From: Serendipita indica DSM 11827 | Taxonomy: Eukaryota; Basidiomycota; Agaricomycetes; Sebacinales; Serendipitaceae | Direction: 5' to 3' | NCBI GenBank assembly: GCA_910890315.1 | Contig: CAJVGD010000042.1 | Location: forward strand, 682,001 to 746,000 | DNA: 64,000 bases | Shown: positions 20,963 to 32,773 of the stretch, in pieces | Layout: the number at the start of each line of letters is the position of its first letter | Numbering within the stretch: position 1 is the stretch's first letter | Notes under the pieces: model-generated | Database searches by the model: none | What the model was told of the DNA's origin: nothing | Seen by the model: the letters and a program-made list of their open reading frames with translations, nothing else | Translations under genes and position numbers: made by a program

Positions 20963-23446
20963 ATGGATCCCCGAGAAATGCTGCTCTCGATGGGCTTCGC
21001 TCCTGATCGTGTGGATAGTGAATGGTGTGCTCCTCCTTGACTAGACGGGCTTTAACCTTTGCTATAGGGGCATTAAAAGAGACTCCATAAGATGCCGGCT
21101 TGCAGGCGACGCTCGACCGGCTCATCCAGCACGAAGGCAAAGAGGCTCCCACAGCCAAATCACTTGAAGCTACCAGCAATAAATCGGAAAATATTGACGG
21201 TGATATTCATAGCTACGGTCCAACGGCCTATTCAGCGTCTGCAAACTTGGTAGAACCCAGATTGCAGCCGCAAGCACCTGGATCCACAACCCCCGCTGGA
21301 CTGGCCGAGTCCTTGAATGCTCTTCGACTCCACCAACGTACACTAGACCCTCACTCGCTCTCCATCGAGAACGAGTCTGTAGGTCGGTATGCGCAATTCT
21401 TGGCTGGGAAAGAAGCAAGATTATATCAGCCCATAGTAATCAAGAAACGGCTGGGTTGCTCCTTACTTCTATCTCCAAGTTCTTCAAGGAAGAGCAGACG
21501 AGATGGGAACAGGCTTTGCTACCCTCCAAAGCAGCCTCTTAGAGTGCAGACACCTACCACGAGCCTAACAACCTCAGTGTCGGCAGTTCTTCGAATCAAA
21601 TTCAGCCGCAAGGCGTCAACGAGCGCAGTCATGCCACCAACATGGATAAGACGGAGATGATCCAGAAATCGGCCGTATACGACGCCATCGCTACCTATAA
21701 TTCGACACGTCATATCCTTCCACCTCTTGAGTCGGTCAAGAGACTGCTCGAAGACATGGTCACAAAGTTTACGGAATAAGAGTCGGTGGAGGATGCCCGT
21801 AAGCGTGCAGGAGACGTTTGCGCTCAGATGGAGAAGGTGTCAGACCTCCGTTGGCAAACCACGGTCCCAGGTTCTTCGACCCTCAACTTTCCCTCCTATA
21901 ACATAGACGATATGAACGCACAAGTTATCAATATGGCGGCTAGAGGAGACTATCAAGGTGCTGCACGCTTCGCTTATGATTTCTCGCGAAGAGAAGCAGC
22001 TATGGAAGAGCATCAAATGAGAACTTCTGCGGACGAATATCGACGCAGTTACCTTGATCCTGCGACTGTAGTGGTGAACAAGGCTATCTTGGAATCCCGA
22101 CCGATCTATGCAGAGATACAAGCGTATCTCGAGATTCAAGATAAACAGCTGGATGTAGTGAAGACGATTAGGGCATTGGAGCAGGTCTCATCTAACATTG
22201 AATGTGGGGTGAAGCTGCTGGAGCAACTAGACGACGAGAAGAGCGCACAAGAGTTCGGGCGACGTATCAAGGAAGCCACGAACCGTCAGCAATTCATTGA
22301 AGTGTCACAGGTATGAACGAGCTACACTATAAGCTAATAACTCAAAGTTTTATATAGCTTGAGGATCAGAAAAATGGTCGCGGCTACCAAGTCAATGCGG
22401 TGCGCACCTCTCGAAAGGTTGCACGACGGGCCCCTTTCTTCAACCTTGCGATTTCTCGGATCAACAAAGCTCTCTCTGAAATTGACAAGGATCAATCGGC
22501 TCTCAAAGAGCAATTGAAGGAGCTGTTCAGAACCATTCCCGAGACCATCTCGCTAGACCAGGAGGAAGCTCGTGCCCGGGCGGGTGATACCTCGCCCTCA
22601 AAGATTCCACTCCCAAGCAAGGAACTCTTCAATCAAATATCTGATCTACAGTCATCCGTGGTCTCCATCAACGCTACATCTCTCGATCTACGCTCCCTCA
22701 TGAAGGATCTGCAGCGTCAGCAACTCGAGGAGAGAGCGGAAGATCAAGTGGCCCAGCTCACACTGAGGAAAATACGAGCAGGACGGTTCCTCGGTGTGTA
22801 TGCTGGACCTGTCCGGGAGCTGCAGGACCGAGCAAGCAATGAAATTGCGGAGCTGGAAAGAGCGTTCGATGGGTTCTATCAAAGTGACTTGATGGAAATG
22901 GGCGCAATAATAGGACCAGTAAATGCGTTCATCTCGAGATATAAATCTCGGGAGGCACTCGTTATGCGGAGAATAGGGACTACTGCGGATCCTGCACCAA
23001 GCCCTGCACCATCGAGCTCTCTCGCCGCTCGTAGCACTGGTGCTGCGAATCCAACGATAGAAGGCCTACAGCACCTCTCCCAGCAGCAATATAAAACCGA
23101 ACCAAAGTCATTGGGCGACACCACCTAGCCCTCGTGCGTGCACGTCCTTGTTTCTGATTTCTAATCTATACGCTCCATAGCTTATGCCCAGTATCAACTT
23201 CAGCAAAACCAAAGTCACTGGGCGACTCCGCCTAGTCCCTGTGCGTGCGCAAGTTCCTTGCTTCACTCACTTGTTTCAATAGCCTATGCTCCGTATCAGC
23301 ATCAGCAGCAGTACGCACCGAATCAAAGTCACTGGGCGACTGCACCTAGTCCTCGTGCGTACACGTCTTTCTGGCTTCTGACTACTCACCCACTTGATTC
23401 AGTAGCTTATCCCCAGTACCAACCTTCAACCAACCACTTCTGGTGA
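20963..23446 (+). pseudogene. Decayed copy of the UBA plus coiled-coil gene
   Basis: This region is colinear with the intact gene at 23815-25966, including its promoter, intron positions and coding order. It opens with MDPREMLLSMGFAPDRV, the UBA-like start, and later keeps long near-identical segments such as TIRALEQVSSNIECG and PETISLDQEEARARAGDTSP. Several differences break it: a TAA replaces a Pro codon just after the first intron (about 21091), a single-base frameshift lies near 21410, and an in-frame TAA lies at about 21778. A further one-base insertion near 23095 disturbs the C-terminal repeat. Long frames survive at 21786-22316 and 22400-23128. Decay is probably recent because similarity to the intact copy is high. 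Sequencing error could explain one break, but hardly all of them. Confidence 0.75.
23070..23446 (+). repeat. Tandem exon-intron repeat, about 106-114 nt per unit
   Basis: At the 3' end of the decayed UBA/coiled-coil gene a unit recurs about three times, at roughly 23103, 23209 and 23323 (measured at the shared CAAAGTCAYTGGGCGAC). Each unit contains a small coding block (QYxxQQNQSHWATPPSP type) followed by an intron-like GTGCGT..ATAG segment leading into AYxPYQ or AYPQYQ. The intact neighbour keeps only one partial unit (QQQYTPNQSY-stop). The array therefore copied exon and intron together. Confidence 0.7.
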
Positions 23447-23814
23447 TCGGAAGATATTCTCTGGTGAAGCCTTGCTAGCTCCCAAGCATGGCAAACGTAT
23501 CGCTTTCATTCATCGAACTAGACTTGAAATATACTATTTTTACATAGACAGCGATATCTACGGATAGATCATCATGATGAAATGGTTCTACCGAATCCAA
23601 CGAACGGAGAATATAACATGCGACATCAAGACTAGGTGTCACCGTGTGCGATAATATAAATGTACCAAACGGATCCAGCAACCACTTTTCCCTCCTCCAC
23701 TTCCGTGCCGTGACGCCCTACTATTTTCAGCATCAACCGTTTCATTGTTTAAAAAGAGGGGCCCCAAAACTCTCTGATCCGTCTAGTGCCGTTTATTATC
23801 TGGTGCTGTTGACT
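23447..23814. other. Duplicated promoter region of the intact UBA/coiled-coil gene
   Basis: Part of this stretch (about 23600-23814) resembles about 20752-20962, upstream of the decayed copy. Shared pieces include CGGAGA(A/G)TATAACATGC and AAACTC(T)TTGATCCGTC-like blocks, so the tandem duplication included the promoter. No other gene was seen. Confidence 0.55.
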
Positions 23815-25966
23815 ATGGAAGCCCGAGAATCGCTGCTCTCGATGGGCTTTGCTCCTGATCGAGTTGACTGTGCGTAATATATTTCGTCATTGAACTGATT
23901 TCACCGTGATTCGTTCTAGGGGCATTGAGAGAGACGCCACCAGATGCCGACCTACAGGCGAGGGTGGACCATCTCATCCAGCACGAAGGCGAACACGTCC
24001 CAACATCCAAATCACTTGGCGCTGCCGGCAGTAAATCAGAAAAAGTCGCCGGTGATCTATATATCTATAGTCCACCAGCTTATGCGCCGCCTTCAAGCTT
24101 GGCTATTGAACATAAAATCCAGTCGGAACCATCTGGATCTATAACTCCTGCCCAACTGGCCGAGTCCTTGAATGGACTTCGAATTCAAAGACGGACGCCA
24201 GATCCTCTGTCGCTCTCTATCGAGAATGAATCTGTAGCTCGATATGCAGAGTTCTTGTCTGCGGAAAGAGGCAGGATTATAGCGGCTCATAGTAATCAAG
24301 AAATAGCTGAGGATCTCCTCGTTTCTATTTCCAATTTCTTTAATGAAGAGCGGAAAAGGTGGCAACAAGTCTTACACCCCTCCAAACCGACTCCCCAAAG
24401 CGTGAACGCTGATAATAATGCGGGCACTTCATCCAACGGAAATCAGTCACAAGCTTCCAACGAAAATAGACTTTCTACCAATGCAACTGAGGCGGAGATG
24501 GCCCAGAAGTCGGCTGTATATGACGCTATCGCTACCTATGATTCCACACGTCCTCTCCTCCCGCCTCTTGAGTCAGTCAAGAGATTACTCAACGGCATCG
24601 TTACAAAATTTACTGAACGAGAGTCGGTGGAGAATGCCCGCAAGCGTGCGGGGGAAATTTGCACTCAGATGGAGAAGCAGGTGTCGGACCTCCGTTGGCA
24701 AACCACGGTCACAGGTTCTTCGATGTCCAATGAATCTTCTCTTCCTAGTTCGGACGACATGATGTCACAACTGCTCGCTATGCAATCTACAGGAGACTAT
24801 CGAGGCGCTGCGCGCTTCGCTCAGGACTATTCGCGCAGAGAGGCAGCCATGAAGGAACAGCAAATGAGGACTGCAGCAGAAGAATATCGACGCAGCTATC
24901 TTGACCCTGCAACTGCAGCGGTGAACAAGGCCATATCGGAATCCCAGCCCATATACGCTGAGATACAAACTCACCTCGAGAATAACGACAAGCATTTGGA
25001 TGTGGTGAAAACGATCAGGGCATTAGAGCAGGTCTCATCTAACATTGAATGTGGGATGAAGCTGCTGGAGCAACTAGACGACGAGAAGAGCGCACAGGAG
25101 ATCGAACGACGTGTCAAGGAGGCCATGAATCGTCAGCAATTTCGCGAAGCGTCACAGGTATGAGCGAGGGACACTGTAAGCTCGTCGCTGAAACCTTGAT
25201 ACAGCTTGAAACGCAGAAGGTCAGCCGTGTCTACGAAGTTAATGCGGTACGGACATCTCAAAGGGTTGCACGGCGAGCCCATTTCTTCAACCTTGCGATT
25301 TCCCGAATCAACAAAGCACTCTCCGACATAGACAACGACCAATCAGTTCTCAAAGCGCAACTCAAGGAGCTATTAGGGACTATTCCCGAGACTATCTCGC
25401 TAGACCAAGAAGAAGCTCGTGCCCGGGCGGGTGATACCTCGCCATCAAAGATTCCACTCCCAAGCAAGGAACTCTTCAATCAAATATCCGATGCACAGTC
25501 GTCTTTGATCTCGATCAACGCTACAGCTTTTGATCTACGTACCCTTTTGAAAGAAATCCAGCGTCAGCAGGTCGAGGAGAGAGCGGAAAGCGACATGGCA
25601 CAATTCACACTGAGGGAAACGCGGGCAGGTCGATGGACCAATTTGTATGGTGGACCTGGCAAGCAGTTGCGAGACCGAGCAAACAATGAACTTGCAGAGT
25701 TGGAGAGAGCTTTCGACGGGTTCCGTCGAACTGATTTGACGGAACTAGACGCGATTACGGGGCCAGTAAATACTTTCCTCTCTAGGTATAAAGCTCGGGA
25801 AGCACTTGTCATGCAGAGGCTGGCTATGGGAGGTCCCCCGAGTGCTTCACCGACTCCTACATCATCGAGCTATTTCGCCTCCGGTGGTACGGGCGGTGTC
25901 AACCCGACGATACAGGCTTTTCAACGTCTCTTCCAACAGCAATATACGCCGAATCAGAGTTACTGA
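23815..25966 (+). CDS. UBA-like domain plus coiled-coil protein (intact tandem copy)
   Basis: Exons 23815-23869, 23920-25157 and 25205-25966 join in frame to 684 residues; the introns are 50 and 47 nt. Residues 1-25 (MEARESLLSMGFAPDRVDW then ALRETP) have the Met-Gly-Phe loop of a ubiquitin-associated (UBA) domain. The next 200 residues are partly disordered. From about residue 200 most of the protein is predicted coiled coil or helical bundle, for example MEKQVSDLRWQTT, DYSRREAAMKEQQMRTAAEE, VVKTIRALEQVSSNIECGMK and ARARAGDTSPSKIPLPSKEL. The tail is Gln/Ser/Thr-rich and ends NQSY. No enzyme motif, signal peptide or membrane segment is present. The overall family is not recognised; binding of ubiquitin or ubiquitin-like chains is inferred from the UBA motif. 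Confidence 0.82.
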
Positions 25967-26160
25967 GACTCCACGAGTCCTCGTGCGTACACATCCTTCT
26001 TGCTTCTGACCACTAACCACATCCCCCAATAGACCACCCATCAACTTTTCACCTCGATAAATGCATGCTATCTCGTCTATCCTTATGTCAAATCTCTCAT
26101 ATGACCTGCTATTTGAGGTGGGAGCAGAAGAGATTACATTACTCGCACTTGGACGCTACC

Positions 26161-28175
26161 ATGATACCTCGATGGCGGCTCTTTTGTCGTGGCATGAGTA
26201 CGCGAGCAATGTCTCGTGCTTTAGGCGAACCAAAGCAGACAGATCCCGCTTTGGTAGACACGTTTGGGCGCCAGCATAGTTATTTACGAATTTCAATCAC
26301 GGAACGTTGTAATCTTCGATGCACGTATTGTATGCCCGCGGCTGGGATAGAACTTAGCCCTGCATCACATATTCTCAAAACCTCGGAGGTACTTCGTCTA
26401 GCCTCGCTTTTTGTACGCGCAGGCGTGAAGAAAATTCGCCTGACCGGTGGCGAGCCTTCTGTGCGCAAGGATTTGCCAGACATTGTACGAGGCTTGAATA
26501 ACATGAAGAAAGATGGACTAGAGGCGATTGCAATGACAAGCAATGGCGTTGCATTGGGGAGAAAGCTGGAAGACTTGGTCAAGAACGGCCTGACTCATCT
26601 CAACCTGAGGTATGTGAACCTCCTTGGATTTTGAGAGACTGAAGGGGGCCAGTTTGGACACACTAGACCCGTTCAAATTCCAAATACTTACACGACGGCC
26701 GCACTCGATGCATGCCGCTGTCCTATCTACCCTCGACAAAGCGCTCACTTACTTCACCTCACCGACAGCTAATTCATCTCCATCTTTATCTCAAGTCAAG
26801 CTCAACGCTGTCCTTATTCGTGGCCTCAACGACGACGAACTCTTCTCATTTGTCGAGCTCACGCGGTCTTCATCACTCTGCGTTCGATTCATTGAATTCA
26901 TGCCCTTTCAAGGAAACGAATGGGACAAGCACAAGATGGTACCTTCTCGTGAACTGATTCATCGGTTGACGGAACGCCATCCGGGGTTCGCCTCTGTTGT
27001 TGACGAGGGAGGAGATGCAACGGCCAAGCTTTGGCGAGTCCCTGGATACCAGGGAACTGTTGGGTTCATCAGCAGCATGTCCGACCATTTTTGTGCAACT
27101 TGTACCCGCCTGAGGATCACGGCAGATGGGCAGATCAAAGTGGGTTCAGTTACTTTGATTTGATGAAAACATATAACACTCCTATGTATTGACAGGTATG
27201 CCTTTTCGACCCGCATGAAGTTTCCCTCCGTGACATGCTCCGCGAGGGAGCATCGGACGAGGAACTGCTACAAGTCATTCACAAAGCAGTACTCGGTAAG
27301 AAAGCCAAGCATGCTGGGATGAACACGCTCGCCCGTCTTTCAAAAGACGAGGATGGTCTAAAGAATAGAGCAATGATCAAGATCGGGTTGAGTAACTCTT
27401 CTTTCACTCTGAAATCCGCACAACTAATGGATGTATAGGGGGTAGACAGCCACGGAAAAAGACGAGAGCATACAACCACCCCTTCACTTATATACACGCA
27501 ATGACCTGCTCACAAGTCCGATATACTTCAACAACCGCCGTTCATGAGAGTCAGCTCACACATCTCGACGAGATGGGGTCACCACGTATGGTGGACGTCT
27601 CGTCAAAGGATGTGACCAAGCGCAGTGCTACAGCCATTGGCACAATCTATATCAACCAACATGCCTACTCGCTCATTACTGGGCTGGAACCAACTAGTTT
27701 ACAAGCCATATCGACTGCTAAAGATGGTGACAAGCTAACGAACGAAAAGTTGGTGAAGCTCGACAAGCAGCAGCCCGATGAATCGAGGCTGCATGCGATG
27801 GATAAGGCATGGAGAAAGGCTGGCGGTGATGGGAGGAATGTCCTAACCATCGCACAGCTCGCTGGGATTATGGGTGCAAAGTCTACCTCGAACCTGATCC
27901 CTCTGTGTCATCCTCTCCAGTTGTCCCATGTTCACCTCTCACTCGTACCCACCAAAGAGACTTTAGGTGAGGAGAACACAAAGTACGCGATTCGATGCGA
28001 GGCTACTGTGACATGCGAGGGCAAGACGGGTGTAGAAATGGAGGCACTCACGAGTGTTTCTATATCGCTGCTAACGATATGGGATATGCTCAAGGCCGTA
28101 GCGGGACAGGAGATGGCTATTACCGACATCACGCTCGTTCAAAAGGTCGGTGGAAAGTCGGATTTCACCAGATAA
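26161..28175 (+). CDS. MoaA-MoaC (MOCS1/CNX2-CNX3) molybdopterin precursor synthesis protein, two splice forms
   Basis: Exons 26161-26609, 26653-27139, 27196-27386 or 27391, and 27439-28175. The MoaA part is a radical-SAM GTP 3',8-cyclase: TERCNLRCTYCMP holds the CxxxCxxC cluster, RLTGGEPSVRKDLPD binds SAM, and FCATCTRLRITADGQIKVC holds the C-terminal cluster cysteines. The MoaC part makes cyclic pyranopterin monophosphate and carries SPRMVDVSSKDVTKRSATA, KSTSNLIPLCHPLQLSHV and TGVEMEALTSVSISLLTIWD. Donor B at 27392 gives an in-frame fusion of 622 residues. Donor A at 27387 gives a 377-residue MoaA ending IKIGG-stop, leaving MoaC as a downstream frame from ATG 27501. The N-terminus MIPRWRLFCRGMSTRAMSR is Arg-rich without acids, as in a mitochondrial presequence. 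An upstream ATG at 26065 is less likely. Confidence 0.93.
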
Positions 28176-28195
28176 GAATAAATTCATGTCACTAG

Positions 28196-29792
28196 TCAAT
28201 CCCACTCGCTACGGGGGTGCGTTGTGTCGAGAAAACGAGAATGCTCTACGTCGACCAAGTAATGCAGAATCTGAGTCAGTGTAAATCCTTGAAGTTTATT
28301 CGTCGTTTGAGTTCCCTCAGCAGGTTCCAATGAGTAGTCAGTTGGAAATAGGAGCGGTTCTCCAGCCATGAACCACGAATGTACCCTCGCTTTCGAAGCG
28401 GATAGTCGTTTGGAAGGAGGGTAGGCTAAGAGGGCCTCGATGAGATTCAAGGGATTCGGGTCGGCTGGTGGGAGGTGTGGCATCAATTTGGCAATGTCTT
28501 GTCGGGGGGCTTGAATAAACTGAATTCCAGCGCCCTCTTGATGTCCAGGGAAGTCCTATAAAGCAAATAGATGTGTGATATTCTCAGACTGAATATGGAC
28601 GCACCGGCCAGGTCTCCTTTGTTGGCGTGCCAAGGACTTTGAAGATGCTCCATAATAAAGCAATTTCACCTCTGCTCGCGTCAAATATAGGGTCTCTTCT
28701 CCATGTTGCATGAGGAGGCACGCCATCTGGCTTGCGAGGAAAGATATACGGCTCAACCTTGAGGATTGGGATGTCTTCTGAGGTCTCACTAGAACTTGTG
28801 GCATTGTCTTCTTCTTCCTCTTGCTCGTCCGTCTGAAGCCTTAATGGGGTGAACAGAGTCGAAAGAGTGATCCCAAGACTCCACAAGTCGGTGGCACATG
28901 CATTATAATGCTTGGGTGTGTACATCAGCTCTGGTGCTCGATAGTGCCTATTAAGGTCAGTGGTCTGTCAAAGATGTGATATAAGCCTACCCAGTGGCAA
29001 TCTGAGCGCACATATCATCAAGGCTCTCTTTCGACTGCTCCACTTCAACGCTTTCCTCGCCAACGATGGAGAAAGGGCTGATAGATGGATCCCATGCAAC
29101 ACCAAAGTCGACCAATTTCAGAATTCCAGTGGTTGTGAGGAGAATGTTTCCAGGGTTGATGTCCCGATGTGCCACTTGGAGGCTATGTATATATTCTGTA
29201 CCAGAAATAAGCTGATATGCTAGCGAGCGCACGACACTGCTGTGCAGCAGCTCCGGAAGTATCGCTGGGAATGGGTTAGGCGTCGATATGTGCAATCCGT
29301 CAGGGAGACTGTGAGATGAGAAGTACGGGTGATCCAAGAGAGTATCGAGAGGGAGCTCGATCATCGCCAGGTGAAGCTCATAGAGCTCCTTTTCGCTGTC
29401 ATAAAAGGCCGAGCGAAGATAGACAATCTGCAAGGATTTAGAGAATTAATTGAAGATTATAATGCCCGTACGTTCGGATGAGATAGTTTCGACAGGATCG
29501 CAGCTTCGTTTCGGATGTTGTGAGGCTTTCTGTACGATATGACATGTGCCGGGACGACCTTGACGGCAAGTACTTCCCCGGGGTCATTAGTGTACACAGC
29601 TCTGTATATACGTGACCCAAAGGGGCGATCTACGATGAGATATTGGACCTAGAGATGTCAGAGTATAACTGCTTGGGGGCGTGGATGCTCACTGCGTCTG
29701 CATACACAGCTGGTTCATAACGAATCTGATCATGTGTCAGTTTTGAATATTTACCAAATTATATGACAGACAATTGCCTGTAGTGTGGACAT
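28196..29792 (-). CDS. CMGC-type protein kinase, Csk1/Cak1-like
   Basis: Several minus-strand exons assemble a kinase of about 450 residues. In order: FGSRIYRAVY (degenerate glycine loop), LAVKVV (ATP-anchoring Lys), NEAAILSKLSHPN (helix C with Glu), VAHRDINPGNILL (catalytic loop; Asn replaces the usual Lys after Asp-Ile), LVDFGVAWD (DFG), TGHYRAPELMY (substrate loop) and TDLWSLGITLSTLF (helix F). All catalytic residues except the HRDxK lysine are present. An acidic insert (EQEEEEDNATSSSETSED) follows helix F. The Asn at the HRDxK position and the GHYRAPEL loop recall CDK-activating kinases of the yeast Cak1/S. pombe Csk1 type, which phosphorylate the CDK T-loop. The first exon (MSTLQAI) and its intron are tentative. 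Confidence 0.75.
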
Positions 29793-29862
29793 TGCGCATT
29801 CCCAGTGTGGCTTTGTTTGTCCCCACACGTGACCTCCCCCATCTCCTAGCCATCTGGCAGCA

Positions 29863-32627
29863 ATGGCCGCGACACCTTTTCTTTCACGCGTCGTTCAGTT
29901 TGACGATGTCAGTATGTCCCTGATGGAGTCTCCAGCGGCACCCACGTCCATCGACTATCTCAACGGCCAACTGGTCGCCCATGGATTCACCCATGGACGC
30001 GGTCTCAACCTCGCAGACCTCCGTGGACAAGATCAGCAAATGGTTTTGAAATGTCTCTCGAACATGCTTGGACAGCGTTTGGTGAGTTTCATCATCTTGC
30101 ATACCTGTCAGCCCCCTAGACGCCCCATCGACGCGTTTTCTCTCGATTAAATGGTAATAATGTGCTTATTGCATCATCTTCTACCACTTACAGGACGATA
30201 TGCGACGTGCAGAGCAACTGAGCGGCAAATACAAAACATTGTCCTACGACCATGAACGCTTGCTCGAGCAGCATCGCGCCGCAAAAGAAGCAGCTGCACA
30301 AGCAGAACGAGAGATGGAGACGGGAAAAGCTAAAGTCGAGTCGGCGCAAAAGAGACTAGAGGCAGAGGAAGCAGCGCATAAAAAGTCAAAGGACGACTTT
30401 CAAAGGCTCAAGATGGCCATGCAGTATCTACGGACCACGACTGCCAACGATGTCAAAAGAAAGGAAAAGGAAATTGAGAAGATGACCGAACGTTGGTCGA
30501 GAATCGCCAACGAGCAGGTGAAACTTGGAGCAATTGGGTCCGGGATGGTGTGTGCGAATCTGCTACCAGAACAAGTGGCTTCCGAGGTATTATTCACTCA
30601 TGAATCCGCTGTGTTTATCTTACAAATCCACAGAAGAAGACGGACATATGGGAGGCAGCCCTCGCCGAATCTGAGGCTGCACGGCTTCGTCTGCTCAAGG
30701 AGAATGATGCACTCCGAGACGTCATCGTCGCCTGTGCAAATGCACTCGTGTCACTTCATCATTCGACGCTCGAGGCTATCAACAAGGTTGAATTGGAGGA
30801 ACCAGAACTGATTCTGTCCGACGTCTTATTCCTTTCCGACCCTGGTTCAACACAAGCGGAGACTGCGCAGAACAAGCTCCGCGAACTCTTTGCCAACCTT
30901 CGAGAGGTATTATCACAAGTGAGCTCCATTGGGAAGAGCCGCCGGCAAAGCCTCAAGCAGCGTGAAGAGGATGCGCATCAGATCATGGCCCTTCAGCAGG
31001 CTAATGTTGCTCTTCAAGCTCAACTCGGTACGCTCTAGGAAACTACCCGATCAGAATTAACCACTTTCACAGAGGAAGCGCAAGCCGCTATGCGTGCCCA
31101 GGGTCAAGAGTTATTGGAACAATTCGTCACAGATGCCCGTTTCGCTGCTGGTCAACGCTATGCGGCAGACATCTCTACGTACGTGTACAAGCGGTCCATT
31201 TAATCATGCTCACGTATGTTAGTGATCTCATTGGAACCCCGGACAAGGCTGCGGTTCTTTCAGAACTAGAGAGTCAACGTCAAAGGCTAGAAGACGAACG
31301 TGAGAAACATACGGAAGCGGCTCTTGCGCTCGGACGAGAAAAGGCGGCACTAGAGGCGGAACGGCTACAGTTTCTCGAGGAGAAGAGGGCTTTCATGGTT
31401 CAATCCATTCTCGACGACCTTCCTCCTACTCCAGATGCCTCTGGTAAGGCCCAGCCTGAGCCGGTGAAATCGGTAGAGGAACCGAAGCCTGCTGTTGTCC
31501 CGCAATCATCACTCTCCCAACCCCATGTCCCTTCGACGCAATCAATAGTCACGCAAGATATCAAGATAGCGTCGGTCGTGCCTGCCCTTCAACAGCCTCC
31601 AGCTCTAGACATGGAAAGAGTGGCCGTTGGGACATCCACCACTCCTACGACTGAAGAAGAGCTCTCGCCAACATCACCAACGGAACAACGCTCAAACACG
31701 AAGCCAACAATTCGCGCTCCTGCAGTCCCCCCTCGCTTCCGTATGCAAAAGACACCAAAGCGGCGCATTCATCCACAAGCACGTTCAGCACACAAGTATT
31801 CACCCGCTGTGCCTTCGCCGCTCTCACGGATGATTCAAGCGACAGAGTCTCCACCGAGCTCCCCGGAGTCGAAAGCCCAACGGGCAGCATCAAGACCCCC
31901 TGTGATCGCAGAGGAGGATGAAAGTGATCAGGGTCATGAGGATATCAAGGTGTTCGAGGAGATTAAAGCAGTGGCCGAAGAAATTGAGGTTGTTGCTGTT
32001 GACAAGCCGGTGGAGCCTAGGGCGGGCTCATTATCACCTTTGTCGCGCATCATGAACATGGGCCTCTCACCTGCCATTGCTCCAACATTGGCCATCTCCT
32101 CGTTCCCAGGGCTCTTAGGCACAGGCTCTCTTACACAGAATCTTGCAAAGTCTCGACAACCTATCAAGGGCTTTGGTGACATGCCTGGTGGATTTCAGCT
32201 AGGCACCGCTATCGACCCTCAATCATCGACCAGCAATTCAGCCCCGGTGGTACCAAAAAAGGCGAAGGCAACGACGATCACCAAACAGCGGCTGCCACCG
32301 CCGCCCAAGAAGGTATTCGGGGAGAATCATCCACGAACATCTAAAGAGAGTACATCGTCCAGTGGAAGTGCTCCCAGTACGAGCGATGGGCGAAGCAGTG
32401 CCGCATCAAACAAGAAGAGCACCACAAGCGCTGTCCCGAGAGTAAGGGGCAAAGCAACGGCGCCGCCCACCGACAAGGAAAATGTCAAAAAGCCCGCACC
32501 GACCAAGCCAGTCGTCACGAGGAAGCCCGTGTCTGTTGTGACTAGGCCTGCCGCTCCCAAGGCTGCGCCTGCTATCAAGAAAGGGACAGCACCGGCTAGA
32601 TCTGCTCCTACGAGATTGAAGACATGA
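29863..32627 (+). CDS. ADIP-domain coiled-coil protein, SSX2IP/Msd1-like
   Basis: Five or so exons: 29863-about 30080, about 30194-30583, about 30633-31026, about 31073-31180 and about 31220-32627. The N-terminus holds SIDYLNGQLVAHGFTHGRGL followed by a helix ending NMLGQRL, the signature of afadin/alpha-actinin-binding (ADIP) proteins. Long coiled coils follow (EQLSGKYKTLSYDHERLLEQ; EAAAQAEREMETGKAKVESA; AEAERLQFLEEKR-like). The last 350 residues are disordered, basic and Ser/Pro/Lys-rich. Human SSX2IP and S. pombe Msd1 in this family anchor microtubule minus ends at the spindle pole body or centrosome, and a similar role is likely here. The divergent kinase gene starts only about 70 bp away, so the two probably share a promoter. 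Intron edges are approximate. Confidence 0.78.
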
Positions 32628-32773
32628 TTCAGGTTCCAGCGTCATTGTTCTCTCTTATTTGATTTGCCATAATTCTCGTATTCGTACCGTGTATATGTAC
32701 CATTAGCCCTCATGATGCATACGACTTTCGCAATCCACTAATAATAGTATTGATCTCCGGATTTATGGTACAA

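Noticed and set aside
20797-21006. Plus-strand frame from ATG 20797 as the start of the left UBA gene
   Set aside because: It lies in the duplicated promoter region; the UBA start at 20963 matches the intact copy in position and sequence.
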